From the NCBI GenBank assembly GCA_934725575.1, contig CAKVCK010000038.1, positions 1-11,568 on the forward strand: a stretch of DNA of 11,568 bases. The letters are read 5' to 3'. The notes beneath the pieces were generated by a model, which searched no databases, had not been told where the DNA came from, and was given only the letters and a program-made list of their open reading frames with translations. Of this stretch, positions 6,093 to 11,568 are shown piece by piece. Numbering within the stretch: the stretch's first letter is position 1; each line of letters begins with the position of its first letter. The DNA comes from an uncultured Bacteroidales bacterium (GTDB lineage Bacteria > Bacteroidota > Bacteroidia > Bacteroidales > UBA932). Made by a program: the position numbers and the translations under genes.

Positions 6093-6488
6093 ATGAGAAT
6101 ATATATCAAAGTGACAGACTCGCTCCGTAGGGAGCTGGCTTCGAGATTTAACGTCTCCAAGCCGACCGTATGGTCAGCACTTAATTATCTGACAAAAAGT
6201 GACCTTGCGGAAGCGATCCGGCAATATGCATTAAATCATGGCGGAGCCATCGAGGAGCAGTGTTTCATTCCTAACTGCCGGACGGAATACACGGATACGG
6301 AGATGATCCAGACATTCGCCGGAGGGATTCAGGTTCGAATAGACAGACAGGACGGTGGTGTGAGGCTGCTGAATGGAGAAAAGGAACTGGAGTCGTATGA
6401 ACCGATGAGCCTACAGGCGTGGGGAAACCTTTTACATCACGCCCAGAAACTGTCAGAGGAGAGCATAGCTAAAGCGACGAAGAAATGA
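6093..6488 (+). CDS. Small HTH protein of Bacteroidetes phage type
   Basis: The 131-residue protein has a clear N-terminal helix-turn-helix: LRRELASRFNVSKPTVWSAL at about 11-30, where VSKPTVWSALNYL is the recognition helix. A helical stretch (AEAIRQYALNHGGA, 39-52) and a short C-terminal domain with repeated strands (GGIQVRIDRQDGGVRLLNGEKEL) follow. I have seen this type in Bacteroidetes phages and conjugative elements, always without a defined role. Position suggests an early regulator comparable to Ner or Cro; the 17-bp palindrome at 5772 is a possible target (inference). Its stop overlaps the next start as ATGA, so translation is coupled. Confidence 0.75.
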   Translation: MRIYIKVTDSLRRELASRFNVSKPTVWSALNYLTKSDLAEAIRQYALNHGGAIEEQCFIPNCRTEYTDTEMIQTFAGGIQVRIDRQDGGVRLLNGEKELESYEPMSLQAWGNLLHHAQKLSEESIAKATKK

Positions 6489-6670
6489 AAGATGTCATGC
6501 TTTTCTTCTTGTCCCTGATGCTGACAGCGCTCGGATTGGTTGTCGCGGCGGCGACTGTGTTCTGGTGGGCGGTATGGCTGATCGCTTTTCCGATGATGTA
6601 TGTGGGCGCTCTTGGCGCTATCGCATCATATGGATCTTGGAAGAAAGAAGGGAAGCCAAAACAGCGGTAA
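6485..6670 (+). CDS. 61-aa two-helix membrane protein
   Basis: Two hydrophobic segments, at about 4-25 (VMLFFLSLMLTALGLVVAAA) and 28-50, with several tryptophans (VFWWAVWL), are followed by a basic tail SWKKEGKPKQR. Both ends are probably cytoplasmic. The start overlaps the preceding stop by 4 bases (ATGA). I do not recognise a family. A small membrane protein in the early operon of a transposable phage might act in host takeover or superinfection exclusion, but the sequence does not show this. The last codons and the stop (6661-6670) form one arm of a perfect 10-bp inverted repeat. Confidence 0.6.
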   Translation: MKDVMLFFLSLMLTALGLVVAAATVFWWAVWLIAFPMMYVGALGAIASYGSWKKEGKPKQR

Positions 6671-6723
6671 AAAGTTCATAGCATAAAGGATATTGGAGAC
6701 CCGGGGCTTACCGCTGTGCCCCG
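6661..6723 (+). promoter_or_regulatory. Hairpin with loop complementary to the upstream gene end
   Basis: CGGGGC (6702-6707) pairs with GCCCCG (6718-6723), leaving a 10-nt loop TTACCGCTGT. That loop is the exact reverse complement of ACAGCGGTAA at 6661-6670, which contains the stop codon of the membrane protein gene. As RNA this can form either a GC hairpin, a 10-bp long-range stem (37-nt loop), or part of both as a pseudoknot. It lies 3 nt before the tRNA-Ser. There is no T-run, so it is not a simple terminator. A regulatory or RNA-processing role is inferred. Confidence 0.6.
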
Positions 6724-6726
6724 AAT

Positions 6727-6811
6727 GGAGGAATACTCAAGTGGTTCAAGAGGCCGGTTCGCTAAACCGGTAGGCCGTAAAGGTGCGTGGGTTCGAATCC
6801 CACTTCCTCCG
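6727..6811 (+). tRNA. tRNA-Ser (anticodon GCU), with C33
   Basis: A full cloverleaf is visible. Acceptor GGAGGAA (6727-6733) pairs with TTCCTCC (6804-6810). The 3-bp D-stem CTC/GAG has loop AAGTGGTTCAA with the invariant GG. The anticodon stem is CCGGT/ACCGG. The 16-nt variable arm contains GCC/GGT pairing. The T-arm is GTGGG-TTCGAAT-CCCAC. The long variable arm and G73 (6811) are serine features and agree with anticodon GCT (loop TCGCTAA). CCA is not encoded (GCA follows). Position 33 is C in place of the near-universal U. The T32-A38 pair may also close the loop to five bases. It lies inside the early operon, between the membrane protein and the transposase, ending 17 nt before the transposase ATG. 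Confidence 0.9.
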
Positions 6812-6828
6812 CAGAACGGATAAACAAA

Positions 6829-8838
6829 ATGGAATACTACGGAAACATAATAGCTGTGACGGTTGATGAGTTGACAGGGGGCGAAAACCCTGTCATTACT
6901 CCAGCTAATTACCAAAACCTACGGCATAGAGGTGGTATTAACATACTTCGCCATGGCAGGGGTTATGGTTCCTATGCCCTGATAGAATATGTGTCATTGC
7001 CGGAGAGATTCAAGACCCGTTTTGTGGCCAAGTATGGCAATCCTGATGAGCTTATGAAGAAAGAACAGATCGGACTGCCACAGGACCTGAAGGCCCAGCA
7101 GTTCTTCTATGACCACGTCCTGCCTAACGGTGAAAGGATACCAGAGCCGAAACAAGAGGAATACACCGTTAACGCAAGAGTGCTGAATGCCCTGCAGGAC
7201 ATGTTCAACACCCAAAAGGCGATGAGACGCGCATGTAACAACAACACGCCTATAATCTGGTCGAACATCTTCCGAGCTTCCGAGGAACTCAGGGAGACAT
7301 ATCATCACACCCTCCCGAAGAGTGAGGCTCGTTTGCGTGACAAGATGCGTGAATACGCAAAGACCGGGTATGTGTGTCTGATATCAGGCAAATTCGGAAA
7401 CACCAACACCCTTAAGATTACCAAGGCCGGAGAAAGGCAAATCATCGCCCTCCGGAGAAGCAAGACCCCGGTATATACATTGACACAGCTGTTTGAGGAA
7501 TATAACGGCATCGCCAAAAAGAAAGGATGGAAGCCGTTGCGCTCGGAGAGCTCGCTGCGTCAGTTCCTGGAGCGTCCGGACATCAAGCCGCAATGGTATG
7601 ATGCGGTATATGGGGAGTTGGCCTCAAAGCAGATTTATTCACGCCATAACAAGACATTGATGCCAACGATGAGAGATTCTCTCTGGTATGGTGACGGTAC
7701 GAAACTGAACCTGTTTTATAAGGATTACGAAGGCGGGAAACTGGTTGTCAAGACGGCGTTTGTGTATGAGGTTGCGGACGCGTTCAATGACACTCTGCTT
7801 GGTTATGCCATCGGAAAATCCGAGAATTTTGACCTCCAGTATAAAGCCTTTCGAATGGCGGTTGAAATATCCGGGCATAAGCCATACGAGATAGTCACGG
7901 ATAACCAGGGCGCACAGACATCGAAGGTCGCACAGGCGTTCTTTGCAAGCATAACATCGCATGTATCCAGAACGACCTCTCCTTATAACCCACAATCGAA
8001 GACGATTGAGCGGCTTTTCGGGGAGTTCCAACGGCAGATCCTCGGACAGGACTGGAGATTCACCGGAGGTAACATCTCAGCAAAGGATGCGTGGAAGATA
8101 AACCGGGAATTCGTGGATGCGAACAAGGAGTCCCTTTATACATACGATGAACTGCTTGCCGCCTATGCGGAAGCACGCAGGAAGTGGAATGCGGTCAATG
8201 GCAGGTTGGCGGCTTACCAGGCAAGTGTGAATCCGGAAACGGAGGCGGTGTCGCAGATAGACATGGTGAACCTGTTCTGGATAAGGACTGACCGGCCGTC
8301 AAAATTCACTGCCGACGGCATATCCATCCAGTATCAGAAGCGCAAATACACTTACGAGGTTCTGACCGCTGACGGCAAGCCGGACTATGAGTGGAGAAAG
8401 GTAAATACCGGAAAGGAATTCATAGTGAAGTTTGATCCGATGAAAATGGATATGGCGATGCTGTTTGAGCAGACAGCAACTGGACTGCGATACGTCACTT
8501 CGGCTTATCCGTACCTGACGGTCCATAGGAACATTCAGGAACAGAAAGACGGTGATATGACTCTGATAAGGCAGAACGACTCGGAAAACAAGAGAATGAG
8601 GGTTAAGCGCAGAATCGAAAACCACTCGCTTGAAATTGAGTATGGGGTGGCTCCGGAGCAGAATGGTCTGACGACACCTGCATTGAAAGGAATCAGTGAG
8701 AGTGAGTTCGAGACATTCGCTGATGCAGTGGCCATCGTGACACCACAAGATTCTCCGGACACGACTGACATCGGGCCTTTCAATAAGGAAATGAGCAATA
8801 TGGATTATAACCCTCTCGATGCAATAAGCAGAACATAG
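6829..8838 (+). CDS. Phage transposase, DDE integrase-type (MuA role)
   Basis: This 669-residue protein cuts and joins the phage ends during integration and replicative transposition. The catalytic core has D289 (SLWYGDGTKL), D358 (EIVTDNQGAQ) and E394 (SKTIERLFGEFQ), a D,D(35)E arrangement like retroviral integrases rather than the wider spacing in MuA. The N-terminal ~280 residues contain several helical DNA-binding-like parts, including LTQLFEEYNGIAKKKGWKPL with SLRQFLERP. A Mu-transposase-like C-terminal barrel (about 480-570, GISIQYQKRKYTYE) and a polar tail of about 100 residues follow. The tail could contact the MuB-like ATPase encoded 16 bp downstream. I chose ATG 6829, because the longer frame begins inside the tRNA T-arm. 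The length is close to MuA (663 residues). Confidence 0.93.
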   Translation: MEYYGNIIAVTVDELTGGENPVITPANYQNLRHRGGINILRHGRGYGSYALIEYVSLPERFKTRFVAKYGNPDELMKKEQIGLPQDLKAQQFFYDHVLPNGERIPEPKQEEYTVNARVLNALQDMFNTQKAMRRACNNNTPIIWSNIFRASEELRETYHHTLPKSEARLRDKMREYAKTGYVCLISGKFGNTNTLKITKAGERQIIALRRSKTPVYTLTQLFEEYNGIAKKKGWKPLRSESSLRQFLERPDIKPQWYDAVYGELASKQIYSRHNKTLMPTMRDSLWYGDGTKLNLFYKDYEGGKLVVKTAFVYEVADAFNDTLLGYAIGKSENFDLQYKAFRMAVEISGHKPYEIVTDNQGAQTSKVAQAFFASITSHVSRTTSPYNPQSKTIERLFGEFQRQILGQDWRFTGGNISAKDAWKINREFVDANKESLYTYDELLAAYAEARRKWNAVNGRLAAYQASVNPETEAVSQIDMVNLFWIRTDRPSKFTADGISIQYQKRKYTYEVLTADGKPDYEWRKVNTGKEFIVKFDPMKMDMAMLFEQTATGLRYVTSAYPYLTVHRNIQEQKDGDMTLIRQNDSENKRMRVKRRIENHSLEIEYGVAPEQNGLTTPALKGISESEFETFADAVAIVTPQDSPDTTDIGPFNKEMSNMDYNPLDAISRT

Positions 8839-8854
8839 CAAATCATTCAATATT

Positions 8855-9757
8855 ATGGCACAGAAACTCACATTAGAAGAAAAGCAAGGGATTCAGAGGA
8901 TGCTTCTTGACTATGCCGCGAGATATGCAAGTCAGGCGAAGGCAGCGAACTCCTTGCACGGGGTTACAAGTCCCGGAACATTCAATGCTGCCGTAAACGG
9001 CAAGTTCGAAAGAATCAGCGATGAAATGTTCCTCCGGATCAAAGCTGCTGTCGGCAGCGGAAAATCTGAGGGGTGGCAAATCTGCCAGACTTCAGCGTTC
9101 AAGGATGTCGAAACACTTCTTGCTGACGCGCAGCAGTACCAGAACGTGTCTTGGATTGTGGCCCCTGCCGGAATCGGGAAGACAACGGCGGCGTTCCAGT
9201 ATTCAAAGACACACAAGAATGTGTTTGTCCTTGGTTGCTCCGAGGATATGCACAAGGCTGACTTCGTGGAAGAGCTCGCAAAGAAGATAGGCATCAGGAA
9301 TGAGGGGCTAACTGTTCGCGCCACCCTGACGCGAATCGTTGATGAGCTTGTCAAGATGAACAGACCTTTGCTTGTTTTCGATGAGGGTGACAAACTTACG
9401 GATTCCGTGATGTACTATTTCATCAGCCTGTATAATGCCCTTGAAGACAAATGCGGCATCGTGTTCCTTTCGACCCCGTTCATCCAGAAGAGGATGACAA
9501 AAGGACTCAAGCTCGACAAAAAGGGATACGAGGAGTTGTATTCACGAATCGGAAGGAAGTTTGTCCCTCTCTCCGGGGTTACCGAATATGAGGTCAATGC
9601 CATCTGCAGGAACAACGGCCTTTCCGATGACAAGGCTATCGCATCGGTGATCAGAGAATCCGTAGAGCTTCGGAACAGTCAGATGGAATTTGACCTCAGA
9701 CGCGTCAAGAAATCAATCCACAAGCAGCTTAGGATAGCTGCTGCATCAAGACTCTAA
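8855..9757 (+). CDS. MuB-like AAA+ ATPase, transposition target selector
   Basis: The 300-residue protein has an N-terminal Cro/MuB-like HTH region (about 18-65, YASQAKAANSLHGVTSPGTF) and an AAA+ domain. Walker A is APAGIGKTT at 103-111, with Ala in place of the first Gly. Walker B is PLLVFDEGDKL at 171-181 with D176 and E177. The sensor-like strand is IVFLSTP at 202-208. In Mu, MuB binds target DNA in an ATP-dependent filament, delivers it to MuA and gives target immunity. The order transposase then ATPase, with a 16-bp gap, supports the same role here. It is also similar to TniB/IstB-like helpers, but the phage context favours MuB. Confidence 0.88.
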   Translation: MAQKLTLEEKQGIQRMLLDYAARYASQAKAANSLHGVTSPGTFNAAVNGKFERISDEMFLRIKAAVGSGKSEGWQICQTSAFKDVETLLADAQQYQNVSWIVAPAGIGKTTAAFQYSKTHKNVFVLGCSEDMHKADFVEELAKKIGIRNEGLTVRATLTRIVDELVKMNRPLLVFDEGDKLTDSVMYYFISLYNALEDKCGIVFLSTPFIQKRMTKGLKLDKKGYEELYSRIGRKFVPLSGVTEYEVNAICRNNGLSDDKAIASVIRESVELRNSQMEFDLRRVKKSIHKQLRIAAASRL

Positions 9758-9789
9758 AATCTTTAAAAACCTTTTCAAACGGCATTCAA

Positions 9790-10407
9790 ATGGCACGCAC
9801 ACTATCAGCAAAACAGGTACTCACAATCAAGTTCGACACAATCCGTCTCGGTGGCGGATGGGATGAGTGTGTCGGGGAGATTGAGACTACCGGCATCTGG
9901 TTCATCTGGGGGAATTCCGGCAACGGCAAGACCTCGGCTGTGGTGTCGTTGTGCAAGGAGTTGTCTGCATTCGGCAAAGTCCTCTACAACTCACGGGAGG
10001 AAGGTGTGAGCTTGACGATGCAGAACACACTTCGCCGATATGGCATGGGTGAACTTGGGAGCAGATTTCAGCTGGCGAATATGTCGCTACAGGAATTGGA
10101 TGAAAAAATTTCGCAGCAGCGTTCTCCGAAGTTTGTCGTCCTCGACTCATTCCAGTTCATGGGACTGACGTATAAGGATTTCAGAGCGTTTTGCGAAAAG
10201 CATAAGAACAAGATGCTGATATTCGTCAGCCGCACCAGAGGACGCCAGCCGGAAGGCCGTGCGGCGATAAGCGCAATGTATGATGCCTCCTGCAAGATAT
10301 GGGTTGAAGGGTATAAGGCATTCAGCAAGGGACGTTTTGTCGGAACTACAGGAGAGATGACAATCTGGGATGAAGGGGCGAAGAAGTATTGGTCTGATTC
10401 TATTTAA
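9790..10407 (+). CDS. RecA-like P-loop NTPase (AAA_24 type)
   Basis: The 205-residue protein is a second, different nucleotide-binding protein right after the MuB-like gene. Walker A is GNSGNGKT at 41-48. A probable catalytic acidic strand is LYNSREEG at 65-72. Walker B is KFVVLDSFQF at 114-123. A later strand, KMLIFVSRTRGRQPEG at 141-156, resembles the RecA/RadA/DnaB sensor and DNA-binding loops. It may be a recombinase mediator or helicase-loader-like factor for phage replication. Its stop overlaps the next start (TAATG), so it is coupled to the GemA-like gene. The exact function is unknown. Confidence 0.75.
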   Translation: MARTLSAKQVLTIKFDTIRLGGGWDECVGEIETTGIWFIWGNSGNGKTSAVVSLCKELSAFGKVLYNSREEGVSLTMQNTLRRYGMGELGSRFQLANMSLQELDEKISQQRSPKFVVLDSFQFMGLTYKDFRAFCEKHKNKMLIFVSRTRGRQPEGRAAISAMYDASCKIWVEGYKAFSKGRFVGTTGEMTIWDEGAKKYWSDSI

Positions 10408-10901
10408 TGATTTATCGTATGGGAAAGAAAAAACGCAATTATTCAAGGTTCTATGCCTTGTGCAAGGCCAAGGGTATTGACCTCGAACAGTACAAGGATG
10501 ATTTGATTTCACAGTTCACGCGGGGGCGGACAACCTCATTGAAGGACATGGAGGATTCTGAGTATGATGAGATGTGTGACTGCATTCAGAGCGGCAGGCA
10601 TCAGTCGGAGAGTCGTGATGATTATGTGCTCAGGCGCAAGAAGATGCGTTCGGCTGTCTTAAAGCGGATTCAGCAGTTAGGTGTGGATACCACAGACTTC
10701 GATAAGGTGAATGCTTTTTGCCAGAACAGCAGGATAGCCGGAAAGCCTTTCGGGATGCTGACGATTGAGGAACTGGAATCATTGATTCCGAAGCTGGAGG
10801 CAATCTTGAGAAAACCAAAGCCACAAAGAGTGGAGACAAGGTCGGCAATGCGAACTTTTCCGATATATATCACCAGGAATCCGAATCAGTTGCCAAGTTA
10901 A
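10407..10901 (+). CDS. GemA-like (Mu gp16 family) early protein
   Basis: The 164-residue protein starts with a basic stretch (MGKKKRNYSRFYALCKAKGI) and has two parts resembling GemA. The N-terminal part, about 12-60, reads KGIDLEQYKDDLISQF...SLKDMEDSEYDEM. The C-terminal helical part, about 80-136, reads RSAVLKRIQQLGV...VNAFCQNSRIAGKPFGMLTIEELESLIPKLEAIL. In Mu, gemA follows B among early genes and affects host gene expression and DNA supercoiling. The first ATG overlaps the upstream stop (TAATG); an internal ATG at 10419 gives a GemA-like N-terminus and may be the true start. Similarity is by pattern only, so the family call is moderate. Confidence 0.6.
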   Translation: MIYRMGKKKRNYSRFYALCKAKGIDLEQYKDDLISQFTRGRTTSLKDMEDSEYDEMCDCIQSGRHQSESRDDYVLRRKKMRSAVLKRIQQLGVDTTDFDKVNAFCQNSRIAGKPFGMLTIEELESLIPKLEAILRKPKPQRVETRSAMRTFPIYITRNPNQLPS

Positions 10902-10919
10902 GGAGGTGTTCTTATGTAA
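10901..10919 (+). promoter_or_regulatory. Strong Shine-Dalgarno-like site before a start-stop ATGTAA
   Basis: AGGAGGT (10901-10907, preceded by A) is followed 6 nt later by ATG TAA at 10914-10919. It is unusual here, as most neighbouring starts lack such a site. The same 7 bases are a perfect complement of the 3' acceptor strand ACCTCCT (11014-11020) of the tRNA-like element, so it can compete with the proper 5' strand. It may be chance or a switch. Confidence 0.35.
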
Positions 10920-10938
10920 GTTAATGAAAGTGCGTATG

Positions 10939-11024
10939 GGGAGGTGCCAGGACATATTTGCATCCGAAAAATCCACGTTGCAAGCAGCGGATGCGCAGGG
11001 GTTCGAGTCCCCGACCTCCTCCCA
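10939..11024 (+). ncRNA. tRNA-like element with CCA end and non-canonical lower half
   Basis: The top half of a tRNA is clear. GGGAGGT (10939-10945) pairs with ACCTCCT (11014-11020), six Watson-Crick pairs and one G-U. The T-arm is GGGG-TTCGAGT-CCCC (10998-11012), with a 4-bp stem and an A-G mismatch below. C73 and an encoded CCA (11022-11024) follow. The lower half is not a cloverleaf: no D-stem with GG loop, and no 5-bp anticodon stem with 7-nt loop. Instead GCATCC (10960-10965) pairs with GGATGC (10989-10994) around a 23-nt loop holding a small hairpin GTTG-CAAG-CAGC. This layout recalls the tRNA-like domain of tmRNA or a decayed tRNA. TTGCAAG would give anticodon GCA if it were a loop, but its stem does not pair. 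It lies 28 nt before the next ATG. Confidence 0.6.
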
Positions 11025-11052
11025 AGTTTTATCAATTCAAAATTGTGCTTTT

Positions 11053-11568
11053 ATGGAAAAGATGTATTCGAAACAGGATGTTGTGAGGCTTGTCGCCTTG
11101 GAAAGGGACAGGTGCATCAATGAAGTTTATGGCAGGATCAAAGAGGTTGAACGCCTCGGAAGGACCAAGCCGGGATTGAAAGTTTGGACGAGAAGGGTGG
11201 TTGACGCCCTTGAAAAAGTCCTTCTGAAAGTGGTCAACGGGAAGATGGTCAAGGGAGTCTACGAGGAGCAGCTGGAGGCGTTGGTGTATCGCGACTATTT
11301 CGGGGATATGCCGGTTGTGGAGAAAGTCACATTGGACGGTTGTGTTTATCCTTCAGAAGAGAAGACGATTCGGGTGGTGTATGATGAGACATATGGAGGT
11401 GCCCACTGCTACATTATGCGTGAATGTCTGGGATTCGCTGACGGGGTGACATCATACACCGGGAATGAGCAGGTGGTTCAGTTTATCCGGGAACTTGATG
11501 ACGGAACGGTCATCCCTGGAATCCAGTCGGAGCAGTTGGCTCTTGTACTGCTTGACCGTCACAAGAAA
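11053..11568 (+). CDS. Unknown phage early protein, cut by the window end
   Basis: 172 codons are present without a stop. The N-terminus (MEKMYSKQDVVRLVALERDRCINEV) is helical and charged, then LKVWTRRVVDALEKVLLKVVNGK. The later part has VTLDGCVYPSEEKTIRVVYDE and GVTSYTGNEQVVQFIRELDDG, then a segment ending QSEQLALVLLDRHKK. I recall similar QSEQL..LLDRHKK endings in Bacteroidetes phage proteins, sometimes before a helical hairpin, but cannot assign a function. The frame is open back through the tRNA-like element to an ATG at 10924. I chose 11053 because the upstream part is explained by the RNA. ATG 11062 is also possible. A 13-bp palindrome CAATTCAAAATTG (11033-11045) lies just before the start. 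Confidence 0.6.
   Translation, partial: MEKMYSKQDVVRLVALERDRCINEVYGRIKEVERLGRTKPGLKVWTRRVVDALEKVLLKVVNGKMVKGVYEEQLEALVYRDYFGDMPVVEKVTLDGCVYPSEEKTIRVVYDETYGGAHCYIMRECLGFADGVTSYTGNEQVVQFIRELDDGTVIPGIQSEQLALVLLDRHKK

Larger units (their letters stand above)
3795..11568 (+). mobile_element. Mu-like transposable prophage, left portion (right end outside the window)
   Basis: The gene order matches transposable phages: end repeats; a leftward repressor; rightward early genes with a DDE transposase, a MuB-like ATPase and a GemA-like protein. The left boundary is placed at 3795 because the host ATPase reading frame is interrupted there, the sequence starts 5'-TG as in Mu-type ends, and the terminal sequence TGGGGGTAAAAACGAAATG is repeated internally at 3890-3907. 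No integrase of the tyrosine or serine type is seen. The 5 bases before the boundary, GAGTA (3790-3794), are the expected target duplication. Structural genes and the right end are not in the window. Confidence 0.8.

Noticed and set aside
6787..6828. Transposase starting at GTG 6787
   Set aside because: These 14 codons lie inside the tRNA T-arm and acceptor strand; ATG 6829 is the natural start.
10901..11024. A single 124-nt tRNA with an intron, using AGGAGGT as the acceptor strand
   Set aside because: No D-arm or anticodon arm forms in the extra sequence and the size fits no known tRNA intron; the inner GGGAGGT gives an 86-nt element of normal length.
3795..11568. CRISPR array, diversity-generating retroelement or toxin-antitoxin pair in the visible prophage
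   Set aside because: No spaced repeat array, reverse transcriptase or recognisable toxin-antitoxin sequence is seen; the short repeats present are operator- or iteron-like.

Overview
The window looks like a Bacteroidales chromosome (Bacteroides, Prevotella, Alistipes or a relative) carrying the left part of a Mu-like transposable prophage. The lineage is inferred from the Bacteroidetes-type FtsX/MacB permease, the DUF4143 ATPase, the TAnnTTTG promoter boxes, and starts that are A/T-rich and mostly lack a Shine-Dalgarno sequence.

Host part (1-3794). A non-coding stretch with a 20-bp inverted repeat and a 19-bp tandem operator-like repeat precedes an ABC-transporter permease (355-2745, +). Next comes an AAA_14/DUF4143 ATPase on the minus strand (2871-3794) that has lost its N-terminal ~90 residues, including the Walker motifs. 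Its reading frame stops matching the family exactly where a 5'-TGGGGGTAAAA sequence begins. That sequence recurs 95 bp further in, so I read 3794/3795 as the left attachment junction of the prophage.

Prophage left end (3795-4445). No convincing gene is present. There are transposase-site-like repeats (TGGGGnTAAAACGAAATG), a strong hairpin terminator, a 12-bp GAATTC-centred repeat in two clusters, and an AAATATGGCT repeat.

Lysogeny module (4506-5829). A 42-aa membrane peptide (+) converges on a leftward pair: a membrane-anchored winged-helix-like protein and an XRE/S24 repressor of the LexA/CI type. The 125 bp right of the repressor start hold three palindromes and two Bacteroidetes-type promoters that face each other: a compact genetic switch.

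Rightward early operon (5830 to the window end). In order: a 76-aa unknown protein, a 131-aa HTH protein, a 61-aa two-helix membrane protein, a tRNA-Ser(GCU) with C at position 33, a D,D(35)E transposase (MuA role), a MuB-like AAA ATPase, a second RecA-like P-loop ATPase, a GemA-like protein, a tRNA-like element with CCA, and a truncated unknown gene. Gaps are short or negative, so this is probably one transcript.

The most unusual observation is that a tRNA (upstream of the transposase) and a tRNA-like structure (upstream of the last gene) sit at operon junctions 17-28 nt before start codons. The first is preceded by a hairpin whose 10-nt loop is perfectly complementary to the end of the upstream gene. 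This could be RNA punctuation or processing control of a transposition operon. The window does not reach the right end of the prophage.
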